This document shows, one piece after another, positions 26,396 through 36,900 of a DNA stretch of 64,000 bases. Both the position numbers and the translations under genes were made by a program. The notes beneath the pieces are model-generated. The model searched no databases. It had not been told where the DNA came from and worked only from the letters and a program-made list of their open reading frames with translations. Source of the DNA: Flavobacterium cupreum (GTDB lineage Bacteria; Bacteroidota; Bacteroidia; Flavobacteriales; Flavobacteriaceae). The stretch lies in contig NZ_QWDM01000003.1 of assembly GCF_003996965.1 (NCBI RefSeq), positions 372,001 through 436,000 of the forward strand. The letters are read 5' to 3'. How positions within the stretch are numbered: the first letter of the stretch is position 1; each line of letters opens with the position of its first letter.

Positions 26396-29053
26396 ATGAA
26401 AGAAACGAACATAATAAAGCGGAAAAATGCTCATTTGAGTATTTGCGAAATAATAGTCTGCATCTTTTTTTTGATTTGCAGTACTTCAATAGCAATAGCG
26501 CAGGTGAGACAGAAAAAACACCTAAGTGAAAATGAATATTATAAATGGGGCAATTTAAGAGTTACAGCCTTATCTGGAACAGGAAGCTGGGTGAGTTATA
26601 AAGTGAGCTATGAAAATAATACAGATACCCTCTTTGTTAAAAGTACGGTTGGAAATAAAATATATTCTTTCCCAAATGGCAGCAGCGGTATATTTTTAAA
26701 TGCAGATATTTTCACCTGCATGATGCCTGACCAGAAATTAAATATTGTTGATCTTAATTCCGGGAGAAAAGTAAAAGTACCTGATGTAAGCCGATTTGAG
26801 GTTGCTTACAGTGGAAAGTATATTATTACTCTAAACCAGACTTATGGTCTTAAAAGCAACATGCAAATCAGGGATAAAAATGGAGAGATACTCGATAGTA
26901 TCAATGGTGTTTCAGAATACATCCTTAATAGTAAAGCAGATGCTTTAGTCTATAGTAGTGAGTTGTCTGATAATCAAACTGTGGGGCTTATAGATTTAAA
27001 AAAATATGCCAGACATACTGTCATTTCTGGAAAGCAGCATCGTTTCCACACGCTCACATGGCAAAAAAATGGAGATGCAATAGCTTTCTTCAAGGAAACA
27101 GACAGTATTACAAAAAATAATAAGTTGTATTTATGCCAGTTATCGAAGCGAAGAATAATCCAACTGATACAGCAGAATTTTAAAGAAATAGCAGAATTGA
27201 ATCTTGTAAAAGATTTGGGATTAAATATCTCCGATGATGGCTCAAAGGTATTCTTTGGTATTAAAAATAAGGAACTTGCGCCTTCTGTAAAGGAAAACGA
27301 GGTAGAAATATGGAATGGCAATGCGCCCTTTGTTTATCCTTTGGAAAAAAAGATTGGAAACTTTCAAGACATTGCCAAACTCTGGGTTTGGTTTACAGAA
27401 ACCAACAGTTGCCAACCAATATCCTCAAACGATCTGCCATACGTACAGTTAACTGGAAAGCAGGATTACGCGCTCCTTTCAAATCCCAAATCGTATGCTC
27501 CACATTACAAAGAGTATGGAGATGTTGATTATTATATTACGGATCTAAAAAAGAACACCCGTTCGCTTTTTTTAAAGCAGCAGACCACAGACCATAATGA
27601 CCTTATTATTTCTCCTTTGACAAATCAAATTGCCTATTATCGTGATGATAACTGGTGGCTGTATAATCCTGATAAAAATAAAAGTGTTAATCTTACGAGC
27701 GGCATCGCAACAGTATGGGATTCAAGGAATGATGCTCTAATGCCTCCTATTTCACCTTATAATTGTCCCGGCTGGAGTTCAGATGGCAAGTATCTATTGC
27801 TTTACGACACCTTTGATCTGTGGATAGCAGACCTTGCACAAAATACCTGCAGAAGAATTACCCATGGCAGGGAAAAAAATATTGTTTTCAGGATAAGCCA
27901 GTTTGAATTTTCTAATCTATTTTCAGCAAAGTATGATGGAAAAAGTACTGCGGTATTTGATTTGTCAAAAGATTTAATTCTGGAAGCTACCGATAAAGAT
28001 GACTGTTCTAAAGGATACTTTATTTGGAATACCAGAGAAGGAGAAAAACCATTGGCTTTTAACGAGAGTGCTATTGATCAAGTGCATAAATCAAAAAATG
28101 GCTCTTACGTCTTCATTGAGCAGAAATTTGATAAGTCATCTGTTTTGTTATTTAAACCCAATAAAAGTGCAAAAAGTACAGAAGTATTTGCCAGTAATCC
28201 ACAGCAAGAGCAATACAATTGGGGCAAATCAGAACTAATCCATTATAGAAATAAAAAAGGTCAAGAATTGAAGGGGGTATTATTATATCCGAGCGATTAT
28301 GATAAGGAAAAGAAATATCCAATGGTAGTAAATATTTATCAAACCAAGTCAGGCATACTGCACGAGTATACGAATCCTTCCCAATACAGTGAGGAAGGTT
28401 TCAATCCCACCAACTATACTTTGAATGGCTATTTTGTTTTGCTGCCGGATATTGTTTATGAATTGGGAGATCCTGGCCCTTCAGCCACAGACTGTGTTAT
28501 AGCAGCAGTTAAAAAAGTAATTGATTTTGGATTTGTAGATCCTCAAAAGATAGGTCTCATAGGACACTCTTTCGGAGGATATGAAACAGATTTTATTATT
28601 ACACAAACGGATATTTTTGCAGCAGCAATATCAGGTGCAGGAATAAGTGATACTGTTTCGTGGTATTTTAGCATGGGCAAAGATATTGAAATACCTCAAG
28701 CCTGGAGATTAGAAAATCAGCAATTTAGAATGGGTAAATCTTTTTATGAAGATGCGCAAAGCTACTTTCGCAATTCTCCTTTAATAAATGCAAAAAATAT
28801 AAAAACACCATTACTGCAATGGTCAGGAAAAGAGGATACAAATGTTTGCTGGGAACAAAGTGAGGCTTTTTACATAGCACTGCGAAGACTCGAAAAAGAA
28901 CATATGATGTTGGTATATCCTAATGAATCCCATGCCATTTATAAAAGAGCTAATCAAATAGACTTAACAATACGAATACAACAATGGTTTGATTGTTATT
29001 TAAAAAAGCAGCCTGCCGCCTTATGGATTACTATGGGTACAAAAACTAAATAG
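26396..29053 (+). CDS. S9 (prolyl oligopeptidase-like) exported peptidase
   Basis: An 885-aa protein. The start chosen is the ATG at 26396, which follows the SusD stop and gives a signal peptide (SICEIIVCIFFLICSTSIAI). The middle is a beta-propeller-like region with WD-type motifs (NCPGWSSDGKYLLLYDTFD). The C-terminal alpha/beta hydrolase has the nucleophile in GHSFGGY, an acid in SGKEDTN and His in ESHAIYK. It probably trims peptides in the periplasm or at the surface after or before SusCD capture. A longer frame exists from 26318 but overlaps susD. Confidence 0.88.
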   Translation: MKETNIIKRKNAHLSICEIIVCIFFLICSTSIAIAQVRQKKHLSENEYYKWGNLRVTALSGTGSWVSYKVSYENNTDTLFVKSTVGNKIYSFPNGSSGIFLNADIFTCMMPDQKLNIVDLNSGRKVKVPDVSRFEVAYSGKYIITLNQTYGLKSNMQIRDKNGEILDSINGVSEYILNSKADALVYSSELSDNQTVGLIDLKKYARHTVISGKQHRFHTLTWQKNGDAIAFFKETDSITKNNKLYLCQLSKRRIIQLIQQNFKEIAELNLVKDLGLNISDDGSKVFFGIKNKELAPSVKENEVEIWNGNAPFVYPLEKKIGNFQDIAKLWVWFTETNSCQPISSNDLPYVQLTGKQDYALLSNPKSYAPHYKEYGDVDYYITDLKKNTRSLFLKQQTTDHNDLIISPLTNQIAYYRDDNWWLYNPDKNKSVNLTSGIATVWDSRNDALMPPISPYNCPGWSSDGKYLLLYDTFDLWIADLAQNTCRRITHGREKNIVFRISQFEFSNLFSAKYDGKSTAVFDLSKDLILEATDKDDCSKGYFIWNTREGEKPLAFNESAIDQVHKSKNGSYVFIEQKFDKSSVLLFKPNKSAKSTEVFASNPQQEQYNWGKSELIHYRNKKGQELKGVLLYPSDYDKEKKYPMVVNIYQTKSGILHEYTNPSQYSEEGFNPTNYTLNGYFVLLPDIVYELGDPGPSATDCVIAAVKKVIDFGFVDPQKIGLIGHSFGGYETDFIITQTDIFAAAISGAGISDTVSWYFSMGKDIEIPQAWRLENQQFRMGKSFYEDAQSYFRNSPLINAKNIKTPLLQWSGKEDTNVCWEQSEAFYIALRRLEKEHMMLVYPNESHAIYKRANQIDLTIRIQQWFDCYLKKQPAALWITMGTKTK

Positions 29054-29065
29054 AATGATAAATAT

Positions 29066-29094
29066 AATGCAGTTCCAGAATCCGGAACTGCATT
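29066..29094. terminator. Bidirectional terminator between convergent operons
   Basis: AATGCAGTTCC (29066-29076) and GGAACTGCATT (29084-29094) form a perfect 11-bp stem with a 7-base loop. It lies between the peptidase gene (plus) and the DUF6520 gene (minus), where both transcripts must stop. Confidence 0.85.
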
Positions 29095-29115
29095 ACATTT
29101 CAATCCAATTGAAAA

Positions 29116-29400
29116 TTATTGGGGTCTAAACAATTGAAGATTACAGGGAGCAGCAGCAGATGCTTTTCTATATACCTGAAAGTTACTGCTACCGTTGTTG
29201 TACATACAAGTAGCACCATTAGTGGGAGTACAATCTACCTGTACTTCCTGACAGCTGTTTGGTTGTGGATTATGAATATAACCCGAAATTAATACTGTGT
29301 CAGTTTTGCTTTCTTTTGACACATTTGTGCTTACAGCACCTGCGCTTGCCAGAGCAAATGCTGCAATTGGCAATACTAAAGCTTTTACAATAGTTCTCAT
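29116..29400 (-). CDS. DUF6520-like small exported protein
   Basis: A 94-aa protein with an N-terminal signal peptide (TIVKALVLPIAAFALASAGA) and a mature part with four Cys (SCQEVQVDC, TCMYNN, PCNLQL). It resembles the DUF6520 family of Bacteroidota. Even Cys number suggests disulfides outside the cytoplasm. It is the last gene of a minus-strand group with a MauE-type membrane protein, which often handles thiol or cofactor chemistry at the membrane. Function is unknown. Confidence 0.75.
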   Translation of the reverse strand: MRTIVKALVLPIAAFALASAGAVSTNVSKESKTDTVLISGYIHNPQPNSCQEVQVDCTPTNGATCMYNNGSSNFQVYRKASAAAPCNLQLFRPQ

Positions 29401-29461
29401 AATATTAAAATTTAAATTAATGATCTACTCTTTTTTACAGGTTTTCGATCTTACCCCTGTT

Positions 29462-29473
29462 ACCGGGCCCGGT
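29462..29473. promoter_or_regulatory. GC-rich palindrome between MauE and DUF6520 genes
   Basis: ACCGGGCCCGGT is a perfect 12-base palindrome in an otherwise AT-rich intergenic region of 101 bases. It could be a processing or attenuation stem in the shared transcript, or a protein site. Confidence 0.4.
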
Positions 29474-29501
29474 GGCAATGAATCAATTAATTGATTTATT
29501 T

Positions 29502-30986
29502 TTATTTTCTAATAGCTTTTTTAATGGTGTTTCCCAATGAAAACCGCTGCAGGACCAAACCTGAAATGGTATACAGACTGGAATCATTAACTAGAAAATA
29601 TTTCATCTTTGATTTTCCAATATTGTAAATATAAAAACTGGAAACATATTCATTTTTAGAGATGTCATAAACATCAATTATGGAGGCCTGATCCCAAACC
29701 TCTTTACTTTCAAATCTTCCCTTAAGGGAGGAATTCACAAAAAGTAAATTTTTAAAAACAGCCGTGTTTTTGTTTACCGTATAAGGAGGTGCTCCCAATT
29801 TGGTATCACCTGACAGCTTTATTTTTATTACTTTTAATTTAGCTTTTGTGGTGGTATCTATTGTATTACCTCTGTAGCGTACCTTCAATTTATCATCAGT
29901 AACAATATATTGGTTCCTGTAATAGTAGGTATAAACAAAACGTTTAAGTCCGTAGCTATATTCAAATGTACCGTCAGTATCAAATATGCCGTCAATTTGT
30001 TTTTCCAGAATATCGGGATTATATGTAATGCTGATATTGTTATTAAAGTATAAGACTCCCATCAAATTCTCCCCTGTATTTTTTTGCTGGCCGCGAATGG
30101 CGATACTATTGGAATCGATTACAGCTGCTTTGGTAAAAAAATGATTACCGTTGTAAATAACCCCTGCCTTCCAGTCTGTTATTTTACCTTTGTAAATTAC
30201 AGGAACCATACCATCATACAGGTAAAAATAAGGGGCTTTTATTCTTACTTCTGCTGATCGAAACGGAAAATCATCTCGATCTAATTGTATGGTATACTGC
30301 TTTTTGTTTTTGAAAACAGTATCAAAAACTTGTATTTGTAAAGGGGCAGCAAAATTCCCTAAATATATTTTTCCATTATCAGAACCCGCCAGATAAAATG
30401 AGGGGTTTTGTAAACTGGTTTGGTCCATTTTTGTTATGGCATATTGGTCAAAACGTCGGATAAATGGATTTTCTTTGGCAATAATATCTTCGGATGTAAA
30501 GAATAATACAATCATGATTCCAATCGCGGCTATATCGGTAATCAACAGTACTCTTAAGGTTCTCTTCCCATGGTTCAATAATAAAATGGCCACTGTACCC
30601 AAGAGAATAAAGACACAATTAAAAACAAGGTGTTCGTGCCATCCTAACTTTTCCAGAATACCACCGCATGAACAGGGAATAAAAGAACTATAATTTAAAA
30701 TAATGATAATATAAGCAGTAAACATTGTCATCAATCCAACTGCCAGATATAAGGCCGGCAGTCGGAGTCTTGGTATACTAAGTAAAATCGAGATCATGAT
30801 TTCTACGAGCAGTACACCAAAAGATACATAAACTGCAAATGCACTTAAGAGCGGCGACTGCCCTAATTGTGTTTGAAAATTTTGAAAATCCAAAAATTTG
30901 CTTCCTGCTGCATAAACAAATAGCAGTATATACAGGAAACAAACTACTTCTACAAAAATATACTTATGGCGCTGGCTAAATTTCAT
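29502..30986 (-). CDS. MauE/DoxX-type membrane protein with a large extracytoplasmic domain
   Basis: A 494-aa protein. The start at 30986 (MKFSQRHKYIF) was chosen because the preceding 40 residues in frame are not membrane-like. The N-terminal 150 residues hold four membrane helices of the MauE/DoxX fold with a CSCGG pair after helix three (YSSFIPCSCGGILEKLGW), a fifth helix follows near 175. The remaining 290 residues are beta-rich and resemble a propeller-like domain (LAGSDNGKIYLGNF). It precedes DUF6520 in the same direction. A role in oxidising or reducing Cys of partner proteins is plausible but unproven. Confidence 0.78.
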   Translation of the reverse strand: MKFSQRHKYIFVEVVCFLYILLFVYAAGSKFLDFQNFQTQLGQSPLLSAFAVYVSFGVLLVEIMISILLSIPRLRLPALYLAVGLMTMFTAYIIIILNYSSFIPCSCGGILEKLGWHEHLVFNCVFILLGTVAILLLNHGKRTLRVLLITDIAAIGIMIVLFFTSEDIIAKENPFIRRFDQYAITKMDQTSLQNPSFYLAGSDNGKIYLGNFAAPLQIQVFDTVFKNKKQYTIQLDRDDFPFRSAEVRIKAPYFYLYDGMVPVIYKGKITDWKAGVIYNGNHFFTKAAVIDSNSIAIRGQQKNTGENLMGVLYFNNNISITYNPDILEKQIDGIFDTDGTFEYSYGLKRFVYTYYYRNQYIVTDDKLKVRYRGNTIDTTTKAKLKVIKIKLSGDTKLGAPPYTVNKNTAVFKNLLFVNSSLKGRFESKEVWDQASIIDVYDISKNEYVSSFYIYNIGKSKMKYFLVNDSSLYTISGLVLQRFSLGNTIKKAIRK

Positions 30987-31119
30987 GATAAAAGTTATTG
31001 GTGATTTGTGATGTAAAATTCTATAAAACAAATAAATAACACTTGTCAATTCAGGATAATCGTATGTCAAAAACGGACAGCAAAGCCCATGACTATAATT
31101 TTTCAAAAGAAAATCTTAT

Positions 31120-31737
31120 TTATATGTTCTTAGCCGGCCTCTTAACGCGGTTGGGTGCATAATCAAATTTTTTCTTAAATGATTTTGAAAAATTAGCATA
31201 GGTTGAAAAACCGCTTATGTAGGCTATTTCTTTTAAAGGCAGAATACTTTGTTCTATTAAGAGATGCGCTCTTTTAAGTCGCTGTTCATTATAAAACTGG
31301 TATATAGTTGTCCTGAATAATTCCCTAAAGCTCTGCTTTAATTTGAATTCATTGATGCCGAAAATTTGCGATAATTCCTTTAAGGACGGCAATGGGGAAT
31401 CCAAATGTCCTATAATGTAATCGTAAACATTCTGAATCAGGCGGGCTTCCAATGATCGAATTATAACATCTGAATTTTCGGGTAAAGATTTGATCAAAGC
31501 TTTATAATCTTCTTTGGTTTCAGTTATGTGATTGTGAGTGTGGTTTTTATTGATGTATCCATCAGGGAAGATTGCCTCTTTCATTTCTTCTGCTAACATA
31601 TTGATCAGAACCGCTAATCCCTCTAAATTATCGTCATTTTCGGTACGAGGTATACGGTACGTAAAATTACCTACTGACATCTCCAGAAGCATATGGTATA
31701 TGTTTCTCATTCGCTGTTGATCTATTTCCCTTTCCAT
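31120..31737 (-). CDS. AraC-family transcriptional regulator
   Basis: A 205-aa regulator. The C-terminal 95 residues form an AraC HTH domain: LKELSQIFGINEFKLKQSFR, then ILPLKEIAYISGFSTYANFS and KSFKKKFDYAPNRVKR. The N-terminal part is helical with no ligand-domain signature. It is upstream of the MauE and DUF6520 genes on the same strand and next to the SusCD operon, so it probably controls this island. The distance to the MauE start is 133 bases. Confidence 0.88.
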   Translation of the reverse strand: MEREIDQQRMRNIYHMLLEMSVGNFTYRIPRTENDDNLEGLAVLINMLAEEMKEAIFPDGYINKNHTHNHITETKEDYKALIKSLPENSDVIIRSLEARLIQNVYDYIIGHLDSPLPSLKELSQIFGINEFKLKQSFRELFRTTIYQFYNEQRLKRAHLLIEQSILPLKEIAYISGFSTYANFSKSFKKKFDYAPNRVKRPAKNI

Positions 31738-31773
31738 ATCCAGAAATTGAGAATCGATGCAGAGATTTATGAG

Positions 31774-32145
31774 CTATATGAATGTATTTAAAAATTCCAT
31801 CGCCTTTAATTTTTCTGTAAAGACCTTGACCGGAACTTCAGCTGTATACCTTTTAAGATAAAAAGACGTTATGACTGATGAAACTCCTGGATTAACAACG
31901 ATAACTACGGCTTTGGTGAGCATAAAACCATATTGGGCTAAATAATCACGGCCTGCTTTGTCAGAATCTGTTACACCTCTCATATCTAAAAATAAAGGGT
32001 AGACTTTTTTCGCCTGTAATTGTAATCTCGTTGCAACAATATTTTGCGCAGCTGAAAGATTAATAACTGTTTTAGACTTGAATTCTAAAGATATAATGCT
32101 ATTGCTGATTGACAGGATAAAAAGTTCATTTTCATAAAAAATCAT
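31774..32145 (-). CDS. Small STAS/SpoIIAA-like protein
   Basis: A 123-aa protein from the ATG at 32145 (MIFYENELFILSISN). A longer frame to 32238 is possible but its extra residues look non-coding. The segment VYPLFLDMRGVTDSDKAGRD and the ending VPVKVFTEKLKAMEFLNTFI fit a small alpha/beta fold like STAS or SpoIIAA domains seen in Bacteroidota near AraC regulators. It lies 36 bases ahead of the AraC gene, so the pair may be one transcript. Confidence 0.6.
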   Translation of the reverse strand: MIFYENELFILSISNSIISLEFKSKTVINLSAAQNIVATRLQLQAKKVYPLFLDMRGVTDSDKAGRDYLAQYGFMLTKAVVIVVNPGVSSVITSFYLKRYTAEVPVKVFTEKLKAMEFLNTFI

Positions 32146-32268
32146 GCATTTAAATATTCTGTTCCAAGTTGCAAAGTAGGAAGAATTAAAAGAAGAACAC
32201 TTACAAAAAAACGGCAAAGTTAAATCGTTTACAATCATTTTTATTTAATAACTGCGCATAAAAAAAAT

Positions 32269-32300
32269 TAGCAAAGAGAAAGCTAGTGCTTCCTTTGCTA
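32269..32300. promoter_or_regulatory. 8-bp inverted repeat in a divergent promoter region
   Basis: TAGCAAAG (32269-32276) and CTTTGCTA (32293-32300) are perfect inverted repeats between the minus-strand STAS-like gene and the plus-strand DUF1896 gene. CCAGTCAA occurs twice just downstream (about 32310 and 32330). It is a candidate operator or terminator stem. Confidence 0.35.
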
Positions 32301-32428
32301 CCATTTAAACCAGTCAATTAAAGCCGTTACCAGTCAAATAATGCCTTAAAAATATTCAATAGCTCCTTCGTTATATTTTTGCTTTTGTTTTAATAAAGTA
32401 AATTTACCATCCCTAATACTCATTATTT

Positions 32429-32863
32429 ATGAAGGCAGAGAATAAAATATCCTATTACGCACTACGATTAAAGGAATTGCTCAACAGCAGTTTTCCTGAG
32501 TTATCCACAGACAAAGAATTTATTGAACGACGTGGACAATTAGCTGCTAAAGTCTACAATGATGCTTTTATAGCAGGCAATAAAATTGAGCAGTGCAATG
32601 AGATTGCTGAGTATGTACTATTTGAAGGATTGCACTTCTCCAAATTCGACACTGTTTTTAAAGTGGTCTGCAGCGAGTTCGACACGATCATGGCTGATGA
32701 GGAATTAAGACCATTTGCCTTAAAAATGCTGCCTGTCAGCATCCCTGTATTTGAACAATACCAACTTACGGATGACTTTGCGGACAGCCCTGAATTTGAA
32801 CTGCTCTACACCGAACTCACCGGCACTATTCAAATCTGGATAGAAGATAATGGCCTTCAATAA
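32429..32863 (+). CDS. DUF1896 family conjugative-element protein
   Basis: A 144-aa protein matching DUF1896, a family that precedes the large methylase/helicase in Bacteroidota ICEs. Typical stretches are YYALRLKELLNSSFPEL and EIAEYVLFEGLHFSKFDTVF. It overlaps the methylase gene by 14 bases (32850-32863), indicating translational coupling. Its role is unknown. Confidence 0.85.
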   Translation: MKAENKISYYALRLKELLNSSFPELSTDKEFIERRGQLAAKVYNDAFIAGNKIEQCNEIAEYVLFEGLHFSKFDTVFKVVCSEFDTIMADEELRPFALKMLPVSIPVFEQYQLTDDFADSPEFELLYTELTGTIQIWIEDNGLQ

Positions 32864-33923
32864 ACGAGAACATTTAAAGAAGAATATTGAGGCGTTGCAG
32901 CTTGTTTTCCTGCTGGAGAAAGAAAAACGCCAAGCTACTGAAAACGAGCGCCAATTACTCATGAAATATAGTGGTTTCGGTGGTCTTAAATTTGTCCTCA
33001 ATCCGGCCGATAAGGCAGATGACCTTCACCGCTGGGTGAAATCTGAACAGGATTTATTTGCACTTACCCAGGAACTTCATCAGGTTTTACGTGAAAATGC
33101 GCTTGACGAAAAACAATACCATCGTTATCTCGACAGTATAAGAGCTTCCGTACTGACGGCTTTTTACACCCCGCCTGCAATCATTGATGCCATTGCAAAT
33201 TCCTTTCTAGAAAACCAAATTCCTATAGAGCGCTTCCTGGAACCATCTGCAGGAAGAGGATCCTTTATCGAAGCCTTTAAGAATGAAGGTATATCACATA
33301 TAGCGGCATACGAAAAGGACTTACTCACAGGAAAAATACTAAAACAACTTTATCCTGATAATAACATCAGGGTTGCCGGATTTGAAGAAATCCCGGACAG
33401 CGGTAAAGAAACCTATGATATCATTGCCAGTAACATTCCTTTTGGGGATACATCGGTTTTTGACCTTTCATTTATACGCAGTAAAAATTCTGCAAGAATG
33501 CAGGCTGCCCGAAGTATTCACAATTATTTCTTTATAAAATCAGTTGATATGCTCCGTGACGGCGGGATATTGGCATTTATTACTTCACAAGGAGTGCTTA
33601 ACAGTGCCAAAAATGAACCAATACGTGAGGCTTTGATGCAAAGCTGTAATCTGGTTTCGGCTATCCGTTTACCCAATAATTTGTTCACCGATTATGCCGG
33701 TACCGAAGTGGGCAGTGATTTGATTGTACTGCAAAAAAACAAGTCTAAATCAGGGATTTCCCAAATCGAGCAGCAATTCTGCAAAGCCTATATTACTTCT
33801 GAAAATATCAACAATAACCTGCTTTTTGCAAAGGGACAGCGTATTGTACATACTTCATTGTATGAAGGAACCAATCAATATGGTAAACCCTCGTGGATTT
33901 ATGAGCATAAGGACGGCGTGTAA
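32850..33923 (+). CDS. N-6 DNA methylase part of an ICE methylase/helicase (N-terminal piece)
   Basis: A 357-aa open frame covering the methyltransferase part. It has the AdoMet-site region (PIERFLEPSAGRGSFIEAF) and the catalytic ASNIPFGDTSVFD motif, equivalent to NPPF/Y of N6-adenine methylases, plus a target-type region. The frame ends in TAA at 33921-33923. The same frame resumes immediately and continues into the 1414-aa helicase part, so this looks like one gene with a nonsense codon. The protein may still work as a stand-alone piece. ICE methylases of this type may protect transferring DNA, but that is inference. Confidence 0.8.
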   Translation: MAFNKREHLKKNIEALQLVFLLEKEKRQATENERQLLMKYSGFGGLKFVLNPADKADDLHRWVKSEQDLFALTQELHQVLRENALDEKQYHRYLDSIRASVLTAFYTPPAIIDAIANSFLENQIPIERFLEPSAGRGSFIEAFKNEGISHIAAYEKDLLTGKILKQLYPDNNIRVAGFEEIPDSGKETYDIIASNIPFGDTSVFDLSFIRSKNSARMQAARSIHNYFFIKSVDMLRDGGILAFITSQGVLNSAKNEPIREALMQSCNLVSAIRLPNNLFTDYAGTEVGSDLIVLQKNKSKSGISQIEQQFCKAYITSENINNNLLFAKGQRIVHTSLYEGTNQYGKPSWIYEHKDGV

Positions 33924-33947
33924 GGAATCGCAAAAGATTTAAAAAAA

Positions 33948-36900
33948 ATGCTGTCTGATGATCTCTCCAATTATTTTGACCTGGACTTATATAATGGACT
34001 TAGGGCAGAAACTATTTCTACGATTCATATATCTGAACCCATAATACCAATAATAGATATTGAAAAAGAGAAACTGGATAAAATCCATTTTGTAACCCCA
34101 AATGACTTTTCAGCAGCTTCCCAATTGAGCCTTTTTAGTTTTTATGAAAATACTCCTGTAATAAAAAGTACACCTCAGAAAAAGAAAAACTTTCCCCAAT
34201 CTAAACGCAAAATAGTTCCACCAGTTCGACAGGGAAACTTATTCGATTTACCCATCAGGCAAAATGAAACTACGCCATCAGTTCAAAAAGTACACAATGG
34301 TGAAAATAAACAGATAATGGGGGATTTGTTCTCTGATACTGCTGAACTAAAAACTTTACCTATTGCCGAAGTAAGTATTTATCAAGACAAATTGAAGTCT
34401 TTTTATAGAAATGAATGTCTGGTGCTTCACAACGGGCATGTAGGCTATCTGAAAGATATAAATACGGAAGAACAAAAAGCATTATTTCATCCCCTTACCC
34501 TTGCACCAATTCAAAAAATAAGAGCTGAATCCTATATCAACGTTCGTGATGCTTATCAGGAATTGTATGAGAAAGAAGCTCAAATACAAACCGAACACAA
34601 ACAGGAAAGAGAAATATTAAACCATTTCTATGATGCCTTTTCGAAGAGATATGGAAGCCTGAACAGTGCAGAAAACATCCAACTTATTAAGACAGACAGT
34701 GCCGGAAACGAAATTCCATATCTCGAACGTGTAGTTGGCGGTGTGGTCCACAAATCGGATATCTTTCATCATCCAGTCAGCTTTTCAATCACTGCCATGA
34801 CAACCGATAATCCTGATGAGGCATTAACCGCGTCACTCAATAAATATGGAGCTGTCCGTTTGGATTATATGTCGCAGATCAGCGGGTTATCGACTGATAA
34901 TCTGAAAGAGGCACTTCACGGACGTATTTTCTATAATCCTTTGGAAAAAGAATATGAAATAGCAGAACGGTGGATTGCAGGAAATGTAGTTGAAAAAGCC
35001 CAGGCAATACAAAACTATTTAGAGCTAAACCCAGACGATACCCAAACCAGAGAAAGCCTTCACGCTCTTGAACAGGCCTTTCCCAGACGTATTGAATTTG
35101 AAGAACTGGATTTTAATTTAGGCGAGCGCTGGATACCAATGGGAATCTACAACCATTTTGCTTCGCATCTGTTTAATACGGATGTACGCATTTATTACAA
35201 CGAGAATACAGATGATTTCTCAATTAAATGTGATACCAAAAATATACATATTACCGAGAAATATGCTATAAAATCGCAAAGCCGGTCTTATGATGGAATT
35301 ACGCTGCTTAAACATGGTCTGGTCAATACCACCCCTGATATTACCAAAAAAGTAATGCATGGTGACCAAGAGATAAAAGTACGGGATATGGAAGCTATCC
35401 AGATGGCCAATACGAAAATTGATGAAATCCGTAAAGCGTTTTCCCAGTGGCTGTATGCCCAGAATCATGAATTTAAAAAACGTCTGACCGATAAGTACAA
35501 TGATACCTTTAATTGCTTTGTCCGTCCCCAATACAATGGCAGCCATCAGGACTTTCCCGGACTGGACAGAAAGGCATTGGGGATTGAAGACCTGTACTCC
35601 AGCCAGAAAGATGCAGTATGGATGATCAAACTGAGCGGCGGAGCGATATGCGATCATGAAGTCGGTGCCGGAAAAACGCTCATCATGTGTACCGCCGCTC
35701 AGGAAATTAAACGTCTGGCACTGGCACATAAACCCATGATTATTGGGCTGAAAGCCAATGTTCATGAAATAGCGGAAACCTACCGAAAAGCATATCCTCA
35801 TGCTAAAATATTATATCCGGGCAAAGAGGATTTTACACCTCAAAAACGCATGCGTATTTTCGGGGAGATTAAAAACAATGACTGGGATTGTATTATCCTG
35901 ACCCACGACCAATTCGGGATGATCCCACAATCGGCTGAAATGCAAAAAGAAATATTGCAGACGGAACTCGATAGTGTTGAAGAAAATTTATCGGCCCTTG
36001 AATCCCAGGGCAAAGAAGTATCACGCGCCATGCTCAAGGGCGTTATCGTACGAAAGCAAAATTTGGAAGTCAGGCTAAAGACCCTGCAGCACGATATTGA
36101 AAACCGCAAGGATGATGTGGTCGATTTTAAGATGATGGGCATTGACCATTTATTGGTGGATGAAAGCCACCGCTTCAAGAACCTGATGTTTAATACCCGC
36201 CACGATCGTGTGGCGGGACTCGGAAATATGCAGGGAAGCCAAAAGACGCTGAACCTTTTGTTTGCCATTCGAACCATTCAGGAACGAAGCGGAAAAGATT
36301 TAGGGGCTACTTTTCTTTCCGGGACCACCATTAGTAATTCGCTTACTGAATTGTATCTTTTGTTCAAATACCTTCGCCCGCAGGCATTGGAAAAACAGGG
36401 CATTAATTGTTTTGATGCCTGGGCAGCTATCTATACAAGAAAAACTACTGATTATGAGTTTTCAGTAGCCAATAATATCGTTCAGAAAGAACGATTCCGT
36501 TTTTTTATCAAGGTACCGGAACTGGCCCAGTTTTACTCAGAGATTACCGATTATCGTACTGCAAAAGATATTGGCATCGACCGGCCGGAAAAGATGGAGA
36601 TACTGCACAATATACCGCCAACACCTGAGCAGGAAATATTCATCAAAAACCTGATGGAGTTTGCCAAATCAGGAAACGCAACGCTTCTTGGACGTGCTCC
36701 ATTATCGCAAAGTGAAGAGAAAGCGAAAATGTTGATTGCCACGGACTATGCCCGCAAGATGTCGCTGGATATGCGGATGATTAGTAAGAAGTATGATGAC
36801 CATCCCGATAACAAAGCTTCCCATTGTGCGGCAAAGCTGGCCGAATATTATTTTCGTTTTAATGCCCAAAAGGGAACCCAGTTTGTATTTTCCGATTTAG

